NCBI RefSeq assembly: GCF_003703975.1 | Contig: NZ_QTJY01000003.1 | Span: forward strand, 1 to 64,000 | Length of the DNA: 64,000 bases | Reading direction: 5' to 3' | Origin: Larkinella soli | GTDB taxonomy: Bacteria > Bacteroidota > Bacteroidia > Cytophagales > Spirosomataceae | Shown: one piece after another, positions 1 to 8,207 of the stretch | How the letters are laid out: the number at the start of each line of letters is the position of its first letter | Numbering within the stretch: position 1 is the stretch's first letter | Notes under the pieces: model-generated | Databases searched by the model: none | The model's input: only the letters and a program-made list of their open reading frames with translations | What the model was told of the DNA's origin: nothing | Position numbers and translations under genes: made by a program

Positions 1-106
1 GCAGCGGGGCCGGCCACTGCTGCCATTTCACCTTCACCTGGGCCTCCGCCGTAAGCGGGAAAAGCAGGGAAAAGAGCGAGATAATAAAAGGAAACGTTTT
101 ACGCAT
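1..106 (-). CDS. N-terminal fragment of a secreted protein (truncated by window edge)
   Basis: Reading leftwards from an ATG at 106, the frame stays open to the window edge. It encodes a lysine-containing start (MRKTFPF), a hydrophobic stretch (IISLFSLLFPLTAEA) and then QVKVKWQQW. This is a typical Sec signal peptide with a likely cleavage after AEA. Only about 35 residues are visible, so the mature protein cannot be identified. Confidence 0.6.
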   Translation of the reverse strand, partial: MRKTFPFIISLFSLLFPLTAEAQVKVKWQQWPAPL

Positions 107-674
107 AAGTGCCGGAAATTGATTTGAGAACCGGCTGAAAAACAAGGTTTTCAGACATCTCCAGTTGCCGCAAATAAAGTACCATCCGGGCCTGAGCGAC
201 GCCAGTTTTTATTTTTTGGTTATTTTCGGCCTTAATTTTCGGACATTGATTTCCGGAAGTCCTTTACCTCGCCGGGAGTGGTGTTGGATGGGTTGTGGGG
301 GCGGGAAGGCGTCAAAGTAAGTTGTTGCTGGTTGGGGCCAGGAGCGACCACCCCCCGGCCTCCTCCTGGTTAAGGAGGGGTGGCTTCGCAGAGTTTCAAA
401 TGCGCAGCGCGCTCCTGTTAAGGGGCTGGGGCTATCCCTCGACGTGGTTTTTCCTCCCGAAGCGGTTTGTCATCCCGACGCAGGAAGGACCCTGTGGCTC
501 AATGACAAACTGGAGTTCTCAGGCACCAGATCCCTCGTTCCCCGGGATGACAAAAAGGGCGGAGCACTCCCCCTGCTTACTAAGGAGGTCCAGGCTTTGA
601 AGGATGTTGAACAGGGCAAAGCCCCTCTCCCTTACAAAGGAGGGCCGGGCCGACGCTTCGGGTTGGGGGTGGTT
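107..674. repeat. Intergenic stretch with nested inverted repeats
   Basis: No convincing gene lies here; short open frames have unnatural composition. The stretch from about 348 to 672 is bounded by CCACCCCC and its complement GGGGGTGG. Inside it are two small hairpins built on CTCC...GGAG with A/T loops (about 361-380 and 625-652). Between them, 466-554 is an 89-base unit with perfect 12-base inverted ends, TTTGTCATCCCG and CGGGATGACAAA. This looks like dispersed non-coding repeat (MITE- or REP-like) material. Copy number elsewhere in the genome cannot be judged from one window. Confidence 0.45.
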
Positions 675-1919
675 TTACGGATAAATCAGATACTTCTTCC
701 GCATTTCCTTGTACTGCCCTAATCCCGGCTCCCAGGTTTTCCGAATGGCGGCTTCGTCGAGTCCGGCCCGGAGCTGAAGCCTGAGCTGGTCGCTGCCGTA
801 CAGCCTGTCGATGTAGTTGGTCGGCAGGAAAAACTTGTCCTTGTCGGCGGCCTTGTTATAAAAGTCGAGGAGGTATTTCAGCGAAAGCCCCAGCCGGGTG
901 GCGTCCGTGCCCGACAGGTCGAGTCCGTAGCAGAGTTTGCCTTCCTGGGGCGGATTGACGGCCCCCGGTTTATCGGCCGGGGTGAACTGGTACGGCCCGA
1001 ACCTCGGGTTGCCCGGCCCCCCGATCACCTGAAACTGCTTGTCGGTTCCGCGCCCCACACTCACGATCGTCCCCTCGAACAGACAGAGCGTCGGATAAAG
1101 CCGGATGGCCTGCTGGTTGGGCAGGTTGGGCGAGGGAGCCACGGGCAGCGTGTAATCCATCTGGTGATTATAGAATTTCATCGGGACTACCGTCAGCGGG
1201 CAGAGCAGCTTCGGGTTGGTGTCGGCCCCCTGAAGCCAGCGCTCCCCGTTGATCATCCGGGCCAGTTCACCTACCGTCAGACCGTGCAGGATCGGAATGG
1301 GATGCATGCCGACAAACGACCGGTATTTCGGGTCCAGGATCGGCCCGTCGACGTAGCGGCCGTTGGGATTCGGGCGGTCGAGGACGATCAGCGGCTTGTT
1401 GTTTTCGGCGCAGGCCTCCATGGCATAATGCATGGTGCTGATGTAGGTGTAGAACCGCGTTCCGACGTCCTGAATGTCGAAGAGGAGCACATCCAGCGTG
1501 TCGAGCATGGCTTTGGAGGGTTTGCGGTTGGCTCCGTAGAGGGAGACGATCGGCACCCCGGTCCGGATGTCGCGCCCGTCGGCGATGGTTTCTCCGTCGG
1601 TAGCCTGCCCCCGGAAGCCGTGTTCCGGGGCGAGGATGGCTTTTACGGTCACCCCCCGGGCAATCAGGCTATCGACGAGGTGGTTCCGGCCGACGACCGA
1701 GGTATGATTGACGATCAGCCCGACACGTTTGCCCTGAAGCGCCGGCAGAAAAAGGTCCATCTGTTCGGCCCCTAGCACGATGCCGCCGGAGCGGGAATCG
1801 GCCGTTGCCCGATCTCCGGATTTTGCGGAAGACCGGCCGTTCTGGGCCTGGCAGCCGACGGAAAGGAGAAGGGTGGCGACAAAGGTGAGGACAAGGAGGA
1901 GTTTCCCGTTGGAGGTCAT
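675..1919 (-). CDS. DUF1343 lipoprotein, NamZ-like exo-beta-N-acetylmuramidase
   Basis: The 414-residue protein begins with a lipoprotein signal (LLLSVGC, lipidated Cys23). The DUF1343 domain fills the rest, with the family blocks APEHGFRG, LLFDIQDVGTRFYTYISTM and LDRPNPNGRYVDGP. The family includes the Bacillus YbbC/NamZ enzyme, which removes terminal N-acetylmuramic acid from peptidoglycan fragments, so a role in wall recycling in the periplasm is inferred. It is monocistronic as far as can be seen. A TAnnTTTG element lies upstream at 1977-1984. Family assignment is secure; enzyme specificity is by analogy. Confidence 0.88.
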   Translation of the reverse strand: MTSNGKLLLVLTFVATLLLSVGCQAQNGRSSAKSGDRATADSRSGGIVLGAEQMDLFLPALQGKRVGLIVNHTSVVGRNHLVDSLIARGVTVKAILAPEHGFRGQATDGETIADGRDIRTGVPIVSLYGANRKPSKAMLDTLDVLLFDIQDVGTRFYTYISTMHYAMEACAENNKPLIVLDRPNPNGRYVDGPILDPKYRSFVGMHPIPILHGLTVGELARMINGERWLQGADTNPKLLCPLTVVPMKFYNHQMDYTLPVAPSPNLPNQQAIRLYPTLCLFEGTIVSVGRGTDKQFQVIGGPGNPRFGPYQFTPADKPGAVNPPQEGKLCYGLDLSGTDATRLGLSLKYLLDFYNKAADKDKFFLPTNYIDRLYGSDQLRLQLRAGLDEAAIRKTWEPGLGQYKEMRKKYLIYP

Positions 1920-1976
1920 GGTAGCGAGATCGTTTCTGTCAGATTCGGTTGATGGTACCGTCAGGACGGTCTACCG

Positions 1977-1984
1977 CAAAGGTA
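1977..1984 (-). promoter_or_regulatory. Bacteroidota -7 promoter element (TACCTTTG)
   Basis: On the minus strand this reads TACCTTTG, a perfect match to TAnnTTTG. It lies 58 bases upstream of the ATG of the DUF1343 lipoprotein gene, a sensible distance for a 5' leader of about 50 bases. No clear -33 TTG at ideal spacing was seen. Confidence 0.5.
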
Positions 1985-2120
1985 ACCGAAATGAGACAAG
2001 AAAGGACCCGCCGACCGGAAAAGGGAAGTAAAAACCAAATCCCATCCAGCCGGTAACAACGCAGTATTTACTGAAAGTTTTTTGAACGATCCCCTATATA
2101 GGCCGTCCGGAATGATCCGG

Positions 2121-2363
2121 TCACAGATGCGTAAACAGCGGCAGCAGGTGCGCGTAATGCAATTGCCGGCCCTTCATGGTTTTCAATTGAACCAGATAGG
2201 AGGTATGCCAGATAATGTCGTGGTATTCATGAATGTAGACCCCGATCGGCTCGATTTCATGCACCTCGCTTAAATCCGTAAGGCGGTCGAGCCCTTCCTG
2301 AATGGAAGGGCATGGAAGCAGTTTGTACTCTTTCCGGAAGCAATAAACAATAAAATTTTTCAT
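2121..2363 (-). CDS. Small hypothetical protein (80 aa)
   Basis: The frame continues upstream to 2426, but the sequence before Met22 looks non-coding, so the start is placed at 2363 (MKNFIVYCFRKEYK). The protein is soluble, aromatic- and His-rich (HEYHDIIWHTSYLVQLK) and has no signal peptide or membrane segment. I do not recognise a family. It stands alone between the DUF1343 gene and a long gene-poor stretch. Natural-looking composition is the main support. Confidence 0.45.
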   Translation of the reverse strand: MKNFIVYCFRKEYKLLPCPSIQEGLDRLTDLSEVHEIEPIGVYIHEYHDIIWHTSYLVQLKTMKGRQLHYAHLLPLFTHL

Positions 2364-2815
2364 GGCAGGTCTATCATTTTTAAGACAGAAAAAGAATGAT
2401 GGGTAAGTTCTGTTTTCAAACCGCATGAACTACCCCTCCACCGATCCGGCAGGGAAAGTTCTTTCTAAAAGATAAAACCGTGTCAAATGAATCCCGGCGG
2501 GTTGGGCCGGAACAGGGTGGTCAGGCAGCTTATATCACGAAGGTAATATTTTTTTGGATATTTTAAATTTACCCGATTGATACGATAAAGAAATCAGATC
2601 GAATTTATTTAACGTAATCTATTGACTTACCTACAGTTAATCAATTATGTCCGTTAATCGGAGTCAACCGTCTGCCTGGGTATGGACGTATCTGTCCTGC
2701 TTCCACCCTTCTGAACCGGGAATCCCCTATGGAACCGCTTCAATCACCGGAAACGGCCTCTCCCCCTGGTTCCGATAATTGCCCGTCGGCTACATTGATC
2801 CCTGATATTCCGTTG

Positions 2816-2847
2816 AAGCCGCCCCGACCGGACCTATCCGGCGGCTT
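2816..2847. other. Hairpin, 8-bp stem
   Basis: AAGCCGCC (2816-2823) pairs perfectly with GGCGGCTT (2840-2847) across a 16-base loop. No U-tract follows directly. It sits about 65 bases before a recognisable terminator and could be part of a structured RNA. Confidence 0.35.
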
Positions 2848-2912
2848 TGGCTTCTTGCGGATTCTTTATAGCTTGCCTTCTTACAAAAAAAGGACAGAGA
2901 AAAAAAGAACAA

Positions 2913-2943
2913 CCCGGCCGATTGAGCCGGGCCTTGTTTTTTT
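2913..2943. terminator. Intrinsic terminator
   Basis: CCCGGC (2913-2918) pairs with GCCGGG (2926-2931), followed by a T-run at 2937-2943 on the plus strand. An A-rich tract on the other side would also serve the minus strand. No annotated gene immediately precedes it on either strand. Confidence 0.6.
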
Positions 2944-2957
2944 ACGGCATCCGTCCA

Positions 2958-2965
2958 TAGTTTTG
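2958..2965 (+). promoter_or_regulatory. Bacteroidota promoter (TAGTTTTG, with TTG at -33)
   Basis: TAGTTTTG matches TAnnTTTG, and TTG at 2934-2936 lies 21 bases upstream, close to the spacing usual for this promoter class. It predicts a transcript starting near 2972, just before the LolC/E-like permease gene. The upstream element overlaps the terminator at 2913-2943. Confidence 0.5.
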
Positions 2966-2985
2966 CGCGGAAAGCCGTTTTACCA

Positions 2986-4296
2986 ATGGTATTCCGACCG
3001 GCGCCGATTCGTCCGGCTAACGAACAATTTCCGAAGTTTAAACGCGCACACCGCCCCTTGAACGTCCCATATTTCATTGCCCGGCGCATTCGCCATACGC
3101 CGACGTCCAGTTTTTCGTCCACCGTTACCCGGGTCGGCATCGCGAGCATTGCCATTGGGCTGGCGGTGATTCTGATCGCGTTTGCGGTTCTTTTCGGGTT
3201 CAAGCAGGCCATTCAGCAGAAAATCTTCGTATTCGGCGCCCACATTACGGTTTCGAAATTCTCTCTCAACAATTCGTACGAGGAGCCGCCCCTCCCCCTT
3301 CGGACCCCGCTGTATGGACAGGCCCGGTCGATCGGGGGCCTTCGGCACATTCAGGCCGTCGCCACCAAGGCCGGCATGCTGAAAACCCCCGACGAACTTT
3401 CCGGCGCGGTGCTGAAGGGCGTCGGCCGGGATTATGACTGGGACCTGTTCCGGAGCGCTCTGGTAGCCGGGTCCATCCCCCGTTTCGACCGAGACACCTC
3501 GGATTGCAGTCCCGACTACTCCTGCCGGGTCCTGATCAGCAAACGCATATCGGACCGGATGCAGCTGGGCGTCGGGCAGGACGTGGTCATGTATTTTATC
3601 GGGAACACCCTGCGGCCGCGCAGGCTGAACGTGGTGGGGATCTACGAAACCGGCCTGGAGGAAGTCGACAACGTCATGGTGATCGGCGACCTGCGGCTCA
3701 TCCAGCGCATCAACAACTGGGGGCCGGATTCGGTGGGCAGCTACGAGATCTTCGTGAACGACTTCGATAAACTGAACGATACGTACGGGGGCGTCCGGAA
3801 GATGGCTTCGGCGGATATGCGGCCGGTTCGGGTGACGGACACCTACCGGCCCCTGTTCGACTGGATGCTCCTGCTGGACCAGAATACCGCCATTTTCATG
3901 GCCCTGATTCTGTTTGTGGCCGGGTTCAACATGGTGGCCATCCTGCTGGTGCTGATGATGGAACGGACGCCCATGATCGGGCTTTTCAAGGCTTTCGGCA
4001 GCACCGACAACCTCATCCGGCGGGTTTTCTGGCACGTGGGCCTCAACATCGTCGTCCGGGGCCTGCCCCTCGGCAACCTGATCGGCATCGGCCTTTGCGC
4101 CCTCCAATACTACTTCAGGGTCATTCCGCTCGACCCCCGGAATTATTACATGAACACCGTTCCCATCGCCTGGGATATTCCGGTGATCGTGCTGGTGAAC
4201 GTGGCCACCATCGCCATGATCGGACTGGTCCTGTGGCTCTCCACGCTCATCATCACCCGCATCGAGCCGGTCAAGGCTCTGGTATTCAAAAAATAA
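2986..4296 (+). CDS. ABC transporter permease, FtsX/LolC/LolE-like
   Basis: This 436-residue integral membrane protein has the FtsX/MacB_PCD layout. One N-terminal membrane segment (about 47-70) is followed by a large periplasmic domain (about 75-295) and three C-terminal segments (about 300-425). The N-terminal PYFIARRI is typical of LolC/E proteins, which extract lipoproteins from the inner membrane with an LolD ATPase. No ATPase gene is adjacent. Start choice is uncertain: ATG 2986 lies 14 bases after the predicted transcription start, but conservation may begin at a TTG at 3058 (LNVPYF). The stop codon abuts a strong hairpin. Confidence 0.85.
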   Translation: MVFRPAPIRPANEQFPKFKRAHRPLNVPYFIARRIRHTPTSSFSSTVTRVGIASIAIGLAVILIAFAVLFGFKQAIQQKIFVFGAHITVSKFSLNNSYEEPPLPLRTPLYGQARSIGGLRHIQAVATKAGMLKTPDELSGAVLKGVGRDYDWDLFRSALVAGSIPRFDRDTSDCSPDYSCRVLISKRISDRMQLGVGQDVVMYFIGNTLRPRRLNVVGIYETGLEEVDNVMVIGDLRLIQRINNWGPDSVGSYEIFVNDFDKLNDTYGGVRKMASADMRPVRVTDTYRPLFDWMLLLDQNTAIFMALILFVAGFNMVAILLVLMMERTPMIGLFKAFGSTDNLIRRVFWHVGLNIVVRGLPLGNLIGIGLCALQYYFRVIPLDPRNYYMNTVPIAWDIPVIVLVNVATIAMIGLVLWLSTLIITRIEPVKALVFKK

Positions 4297-4339
4297 GCCG
4301 GATTGGAAACGGCTCTCCCGACCCGTTTCCAATCCGGCT
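4296..4339. terminator. Perfect inverted repeat between convergent genes
   Basis: The left arm at 4296-4312 is perfectly complementary to 4323-4339 (17 bp, 10-base loop). It starts at the last base of the permease stop codon and ends 20 bases before the stop of the convergent LiaF-like gene. No long U-tract follows, but position suggests a two-way terminator. Confidence 0.6.
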
Positions 4340-4358
4340 ATACCGGTATTGATCCTGC

Positions 4359-5375
4359 TCAGTACCGCTCCACCCGCAGCCGGGACACCCCGCCCTGGTA
4401 GTGAATGTTGATTTTCTTCGGACTGGCGCCGTAGCCCGGCGTCTGGTGAACCCCGCCCCCGATTTCGTCGAAACCGTCCAGCCTCTTGACGTTCAGGGCG
4501 CCTTCGGTTTCAATCTGACAGCCCACGGTTTTCGGGATTTTCAGCGTCACCGACGCCACCCCCGACTCGATCCGGACCTCCGAGGTCGGCGCCCGGTCGC
4601 CCAGTTTCAGGTCCACGTCGGCGGCCCCGGCTTCCAGCCGGACCGAACTGACCGTATACGGACTGAGGTCGAATTCGGCCTGTCCGGCTCCGATGCCGAA
4701 GTTGAACGACCAGCTTGGAGCGGAATTGAGCCGGAGATCCACCCGGTTGACCAGTTCCCCGGATTTAAGTTTGATTTCCTCGTCCTCCAGCTTCAGTTCG
4801 ATATCGGCCGTCCGGTTTTCCGGATTCCGGCTCACGGACATGCTGTAGTTGCTGACGCTCATGCGGGTATCCGCTTCGATGAGGCTGTCGGAGGGGGCTC
4901 CGATCACGAACCGCCCGGCCCCGCTTTCAAACTTCAGAACCGCCTGCTGCACCCCGGCATCCATCGGTTCGGCGATATGGTTGGTGCGGACCGTAACGTT
5001 CGGCTCGTCGGATTCGGCGTCCGGGTCGTGGTCGTCATCATGATCCCCATTATCCCCGTCGTCGTGAAAATGCTCTTCGTGGTCGGAGTCGTCGTTGTCA
5101 TGCCGGTATTCCCAGCGGTCGCCGTCCCAGTTGTTCCGGCCGAAGGCCGCCACGACGGCCAGCGGCACGGATACCGCCAGCAGAATGGTGGTCACCACGG
5201 CGGCTCCGGAGTTCCGGCGGGAGAAGATGAGGTTGAGGCCGGCCAGGATAATCAGGACAGGCCAGAATCTGGAGAAGAATTCCCAGTCGATGTAGAACCA
5301 GCCGTAATTCTGGCCCAGAAAAACCACCCCGAGCGTGATGAGGGCGATCCCCCAGAATAATCCGTTTCGATTCAT
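4359..5375 (-). CDS. LiaF/LiaI-like membrane protein with Asp/His-rich linker
   Basis: The first 75 residues hold two to three membrane segments of the LiaI/LiaF-TM type (DUF5668), including ITLGVVFLGQNYGW. A strikingly acidic and His-rich linker follows at about 83-125. The C-terminal half (about 140-338) is a repetitive beta-rich domain of the LiaF C-terminal/DUF4097 kind, with repeated 'VRLEAGAADVDLKLG'-type strands. Such proteins sense or modulate cell-envelope stress. The gene lies 6 bases downstream of a PspC-domain gene on the same strand, so co-transcription is likely. Confidence 0.75.
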   Translation of the reverse strand: MNRNGLFWGIALITLGVVFLGQNYGWFYIDWEFFSRFWPVLIILAGLNLIFSRRNSGAAVVTTILLAVSVPLAVVAAFGRNNWDGDRWEYRHDNDDSDHEEHFHDDGDNGDHDDDHDPDAESDEPNVTVRTNHIAEPMDAGVQQAVLKFESGAGRFVIGAPSDSLIEADTRMSVSNYSMSVSRNPENRTADIELKLEDEEIKLKSGELVNRVDLRLNSAPSWSFNFGIGAGQAEFDLSPYTVSSVRLEAGAADVDLKLGDRAPTSEVRIESGVASVTLKIPKTVGCQIETEGALNVKRLDGFDEIGGGVHQTPGYGASPKKINIHYQGGVSRLRVERY

Positions 5376-5381
5376 GGCAGA

Positions 5382-5918
5382 TCAGAGGGGTTGATTGGGG
5401 TTGCCGGGGTTATTCGGAGTGCCGGGCGAGTACGGGTCGGTCGGGCCGGAGTTGTACGTCGTCCCGGTGTTGGTATCCGTATGGTAAGGGTCTTTATGAT
5501 CCGGTCCGTCGTGGCGGTTGCGGTCCTTGACGATCAGCCAGATACCCAATCCAATCAGGATGAGCGGCCAGAGGTCGCCGAAGCTGATGTCGAGCCAGCG
5601 GTCGAGCAGAAAGAGAAAACCGATGCCTACCAGGATGGCCCCGCCGACGACGTTGCCGTTACGTTCGTTTGAATTCATGGTCGTGAAATAATTAGTTGAG
5701 GGTTGTGATTGATACACGGGAATGAAGCCTGCGACCCGCTCCGGCAGTACGACCCAGAGGATCGCGTAAATAATCAGGGAGGGCACGTGCGGCACAAAGA
5801 AACCAAAAACGAACAGAAACCGGACAAGGGTTCTGTCGATATTGAAATAGGAAGCCAGACCGGCGGCTACCCCACCCAGCATGGCCTCATCGCGGATTCG
5901 TTCCAATCGTCTGTTCAT
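5382..5918 (-). CDS. PspC-domain protein with LiaF-type membrane segment
   Basis: Residues 1-62 form a PspC domain (RIRDEAMLGGVAAGLASYFN, then the hydrophobic FVFGFFVPHVPSLIIYAILW). Residues about 90-130 form a second hydrophobic DUF5668-like block (GGAILVGIGFLFLLDRWLD). The tail is rich in Pro, Asn, Gly and Thr and probably disordered. PspC proteins are inner-membrane sensors of envelope stress. A near-match promoter, TACGTTTA on the minus strand (5942-5949), precedes the start. It is the first gene of a likely two-gene operon with the LiaF-like gene. Confidence 0.82.
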   Translation of the reverse strand: MNRRLERIRDEAMLGGVAAGLASYFNIDRTLVRFLFVFGFFVPHVPSLIIYAILWVVLPERVAGFIPVYQSQPSTNYFTTMNSNERNGNVVGGAILVGIGFLFLLDRWLDISFGDLWPLILIGLGIWLIVKDRNRHDGPDHKDPYHTDTNTGTTYNSGPTDPYSPGTPNNPGNPNQPL

Positions 5919-5953
5919 CGTTTTGCGGTTGTTTGACGATGTAAACGTAGCCC

Positions 5954-5980
5954 AACACCCACGGTTTCACAATGGGTGTT
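5954..5980. other. 8-bp hairpin between the PspC and TrpF-like genes
   Basis: AACACCCA (5954-5961) pairs with TGGGTGTT (5973-5980). It lies between two minus-strand genes, so it could terminate the TrpF-like transcript. On that strand no U-tract follows, so function is uncertain. Confidence 0.3.
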
Positions 5981-6068
5981 TTAAGAATGGACGCCGGAAC
6001 GGATGAACCCGGTATTTCGATCCATAGTTGGTAATACCTACTACTGTGTAAAACCAAGCAACCCTCTC

Positions 6069-6707
6069 CTACTCCTCCGTTTCGAGGGCTTCCAGAATAT
6101 CCATCATCTCCCCGAACTCTTTGTTTCCGGGGCTTTCTTCGTCTCCGCCGGTCAGGGCGATGCCCTGAATGGGCAGTTCCGAAAGCAGTTCGTGGACGTT
6201 CCCGGCGCTCACGCCCGTTCCGAGCAGGACGGGATACCGGGCCGCCAGCCGCTGCAGGGCGGCTTTCAGCTCGTCGTCCAGCCGGATAGCTCCTTTGCTT
6301 TCCAGCAGAAAATAATCGGCCGGTGCGGGCGGGTCGTTCCGATCCCCGGCGGCAAACAGGGCGTCCAGCTGGTCCAGCGTCAGCTGCCCGAGGTCGGCTT
6401 TCAGGATGACCGGCCGGTCGAAGGATTTGAGATAAGGCACCAGGGCCGATTCCTCGACCTGCACGACATCCGGCTGATAGACGCCCAGCAACCGCTCGAT
6501 CTCCAGCGGGTCGGTCGAGGTCGTCTCGCCGACGATATGAACCCCGGCCACCCACGACCGGATTTCGTTGAATTTTTCAGGGGCGACATACTGCTCGGTG
6601 CCGGCGTCCATGGAAAAGCCGAGCAGGTCGACGCCCATGCCGGCGCAGTACCGGGCATCGCTGAGGTTGGTGACGTTGCTGATCTTGACGGTTGTTCGGA
6701 GGGGCAT
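6069..6707 (-). CDS. TrpF-like (phosphoribosylanthranilate isomerase family) barrel protein, divergent
   Basis: The frame extends to 6878, but the start is set at 6707 (MPLRTTVKISNVTNLSDARYCAGMGVDLLGF), where family similarity begins. This gives 212 residues, normal for TrpF. The opening strand matches the TrpF KICGxT region, but the catalytic Cys is absent (KISNVT). The late glycine-rich phosphate loop (LLGTGVSAGNVHEL) is present. No other trp gene is nearby. True TrpF activity (PRA to CdRP) is therefore doubtful; a repurposed barrel is as likely. A GATATTTG near-match to the -7 element is at 6730-6737. Confidence 0.7.
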   Translation of the reverse strand: MPLRTTVKISNVTNLSDARYCAGMGVDLLGFSMDAGTEQYVAPEKFNEIRSWVAGVHIVGETTSTDPLEIERLLGVYQPDVVQVEESALVPYLKSFDRPVILKADLGQLTLDQLDALFAAGDRNDPPAPADYFLLESKGAIRLDDELKAALQRLAARYPVLLGTGVSAGNVHELLSELPIQGIALTGGDEESPGNKEFGEMMDILEALETEE

Positions 6708-6910
6708 TCTTTTCGATAAAGGTTGCCGGCAAATATCGGAAGTATTTGGCGAATTGACATTTTTTATAGAAGCCCTGAAGGGAAATATGAAAATCTGATT
6801 CCGGTTTGGAAATATGGATTGACCATCTATAAATTTAAAGGATTTGAACCGCTTCCGATTGCCCCATCTACCAATCAATCACCCTCTGCCTACCTATTTC
6901 AAAATCATTG

Positions 6911-8125
6911 ATGAAAACCAAAAAAAGCCTGCCTAAAGCAAAAACCCTTGAAGAATGGGTTGGAGGAAAACAACTGTTTGCTCTCCTGTTTACCGATATC
7001 ATCGGTTCGACGAGGCTGTGTAGTGAAATGGGGGATATCCGGTGGATGGACCTCCTGTTCAAGCACTTCAAGAAAGCCAGAACCCTGCTGAAAAAATACG
7101 ACTGTTTTGAGGTAAAAATTATTGGAGATTCTTTCATGGTGGTATTTAACAACACCCTGGAAGCTTTAAAATTCGCGCTGGATTTCATCCGGGATACCGG
7201 TGACGAACAGATCAAAATCCGGGTGGGAATTCATGTCGGAGAAGCCCGGATTATCGGAAATGACATTTATGGAGGCATGGTAAACTATGCCAGCCGGGTG
7301 ACGAAATGGCATCAGGAGGAAGGCATTGGGTTAAGCAACTCTGCGAAAGAGGGAATCCAGGCTTACCTGGGGCGAAAGGAAACCGAACAGAAATTCATCA
7401 AGGTAACGCATAAATTCCACGACTTCGACGACCCGAAAGAACTTTGGAAGTATAACCTGGATACCCTTTGGGACCACCGGATCAAGCAGGAATTCCCATC
7501 GCTCGAAGAAATCAATGAGGTAAACGCGGGCGGTACCTTCGGCTATTCGGTGGTAAACTCCTCGATCGATGATCTGATCTGGACGGCACAGATTGAAAAA
7601 TCGGCCTATGGGGAAGACGCCATTCCCTATGACACCCTGAAAGAGTGGTATGACGTAAACAATACCGGCTTTTTTACCATCAAGGATAAACAGAACAAGC
7701 GGGTCGGCCATGTGAATTTTCTGCCGGTCCGGTTGGAAGGCCGGTCCTCGTTCCAGGATTTGATGGAGGGCCGAACAGTGGAGAAAGACCTGAAACCAAC
7801 GGCCATTTTTTCCCCGGAGGAGAGGCCCGAAATTAAAGACCTCTATGTAGAGAGCATCCTTATCAACGAAGAGGATGTGGAGGTGCGGACCCGAATTATT
7901 TTCTATATGTTCAAGCTGCTGGATTCCATGCTGTTTAAAATTGCGGAACCCAAATCTATCCGGAGATTTTACGCGATGGCGGCTACGGGAGCCGGGGAAA
8001 GGTTTATCCGGCAGTTAGGCTTTGAAGTCATCCGTCCTTCGTTTGAGCGGGAGGATCAGCACAACTTCTTCTCCGCCAACTACAATGACGTCCGGGACAA
8101 CATTCACCGATTGATCGGAAAATAG
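6911..8125 (+). CDS. Class III adenylyl cyclase domain fused to a GNAT-like domain
   Basis: The start is ATG 6911; an upstream in-frame TTG at 6908 is less likely. Residues about 20-190 form a class III cyclase domain with both metal aspartates (FTDIIGSTR and KIIGDS), the adenine-selecting Lys and Asp (KIIGD, NDIYGG) and the transition-state Asn and Arg (VNYASRV). It therefore looks able to make cAMP. Residues about 210-404 resemble a GNAT fold (VGHVNFLP, DLYVESILI, GERFIRQLGFEVI). The protein is soluble. The gene is visibly more A/T-rich than its neighbours (about 33% G+C in 7081-7140 against 57% in 8461-8520), suggesting transfer. Confidence 0.78.
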   Translation: MKTKKSLPKAKTLEEWVGGKQLFALLFTDIIGSTRLCSEMGDIRWMDLLFKHFKKARTLLKKYDCFEVKIIGDSFMVVFNNTLEALKFALDFIRDTGDEQIKIRVGIHVGEARIIGNDIYGGMVNYASRVTKWHQEEGIGLSNSAKEGIQAYLGRKETEQKFIKVTHKFHDFDDPKELWKYNLDTLWDHRIKQEFPSLEEINEVNAGGTFGYSVVNSSIDDLIWTAQIEKSAYGEDAIPYDTLKEWYDVNNTGFFTIKDKQNKRVGHVNFLPVRLEGRSSFQDLMEGRTVEKDLKPTAIFSPEERPEIKDLYVESILINEEDVEVRTRIIFYMFKLLDSMLFKIAEPKSIRRFYAMAATGAGERFIRQLGFEVIRPSFEREDQHNFFSANYNDVRDNIHRLIGK

Positions 8126-8207
8126 CCGACGACCGGCTTAAATCCGGTCTGGCTTCGCGGGAGAGGAATTGATTTTCCCAAACCACTGTTATGATGTATC
8201 TTTACGG

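Larger units (their letters stand above)
2427..2985. other. Gene-poor stretch with two hairpins
   Basis: No confident gene. The first part (about 2520-2660) is markedly A/T-rich. A 110-codon open frame at 2729-3061 runs straight through a hairpin and a terminator, so it was not accepted. Two structures stand out: an 8-bp stem at 2816-2847 and a terminator at 2913-2943. An unannotated plus-strand transcript ending at the terminator is possible. Confidence 0.4.

Noticed and set aside
295-722. Two overlapping open frames in the 5' gap
   Set aside because: Both are built from repeat sequence with internal inverted repeats; no coding character.
2729-3061. 110-codon open frame before the LolC/E-like gene
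   Set aside because: It reads through a hairpin and an intrinsic terminator, overlaps the permease start and has unnatural composition.
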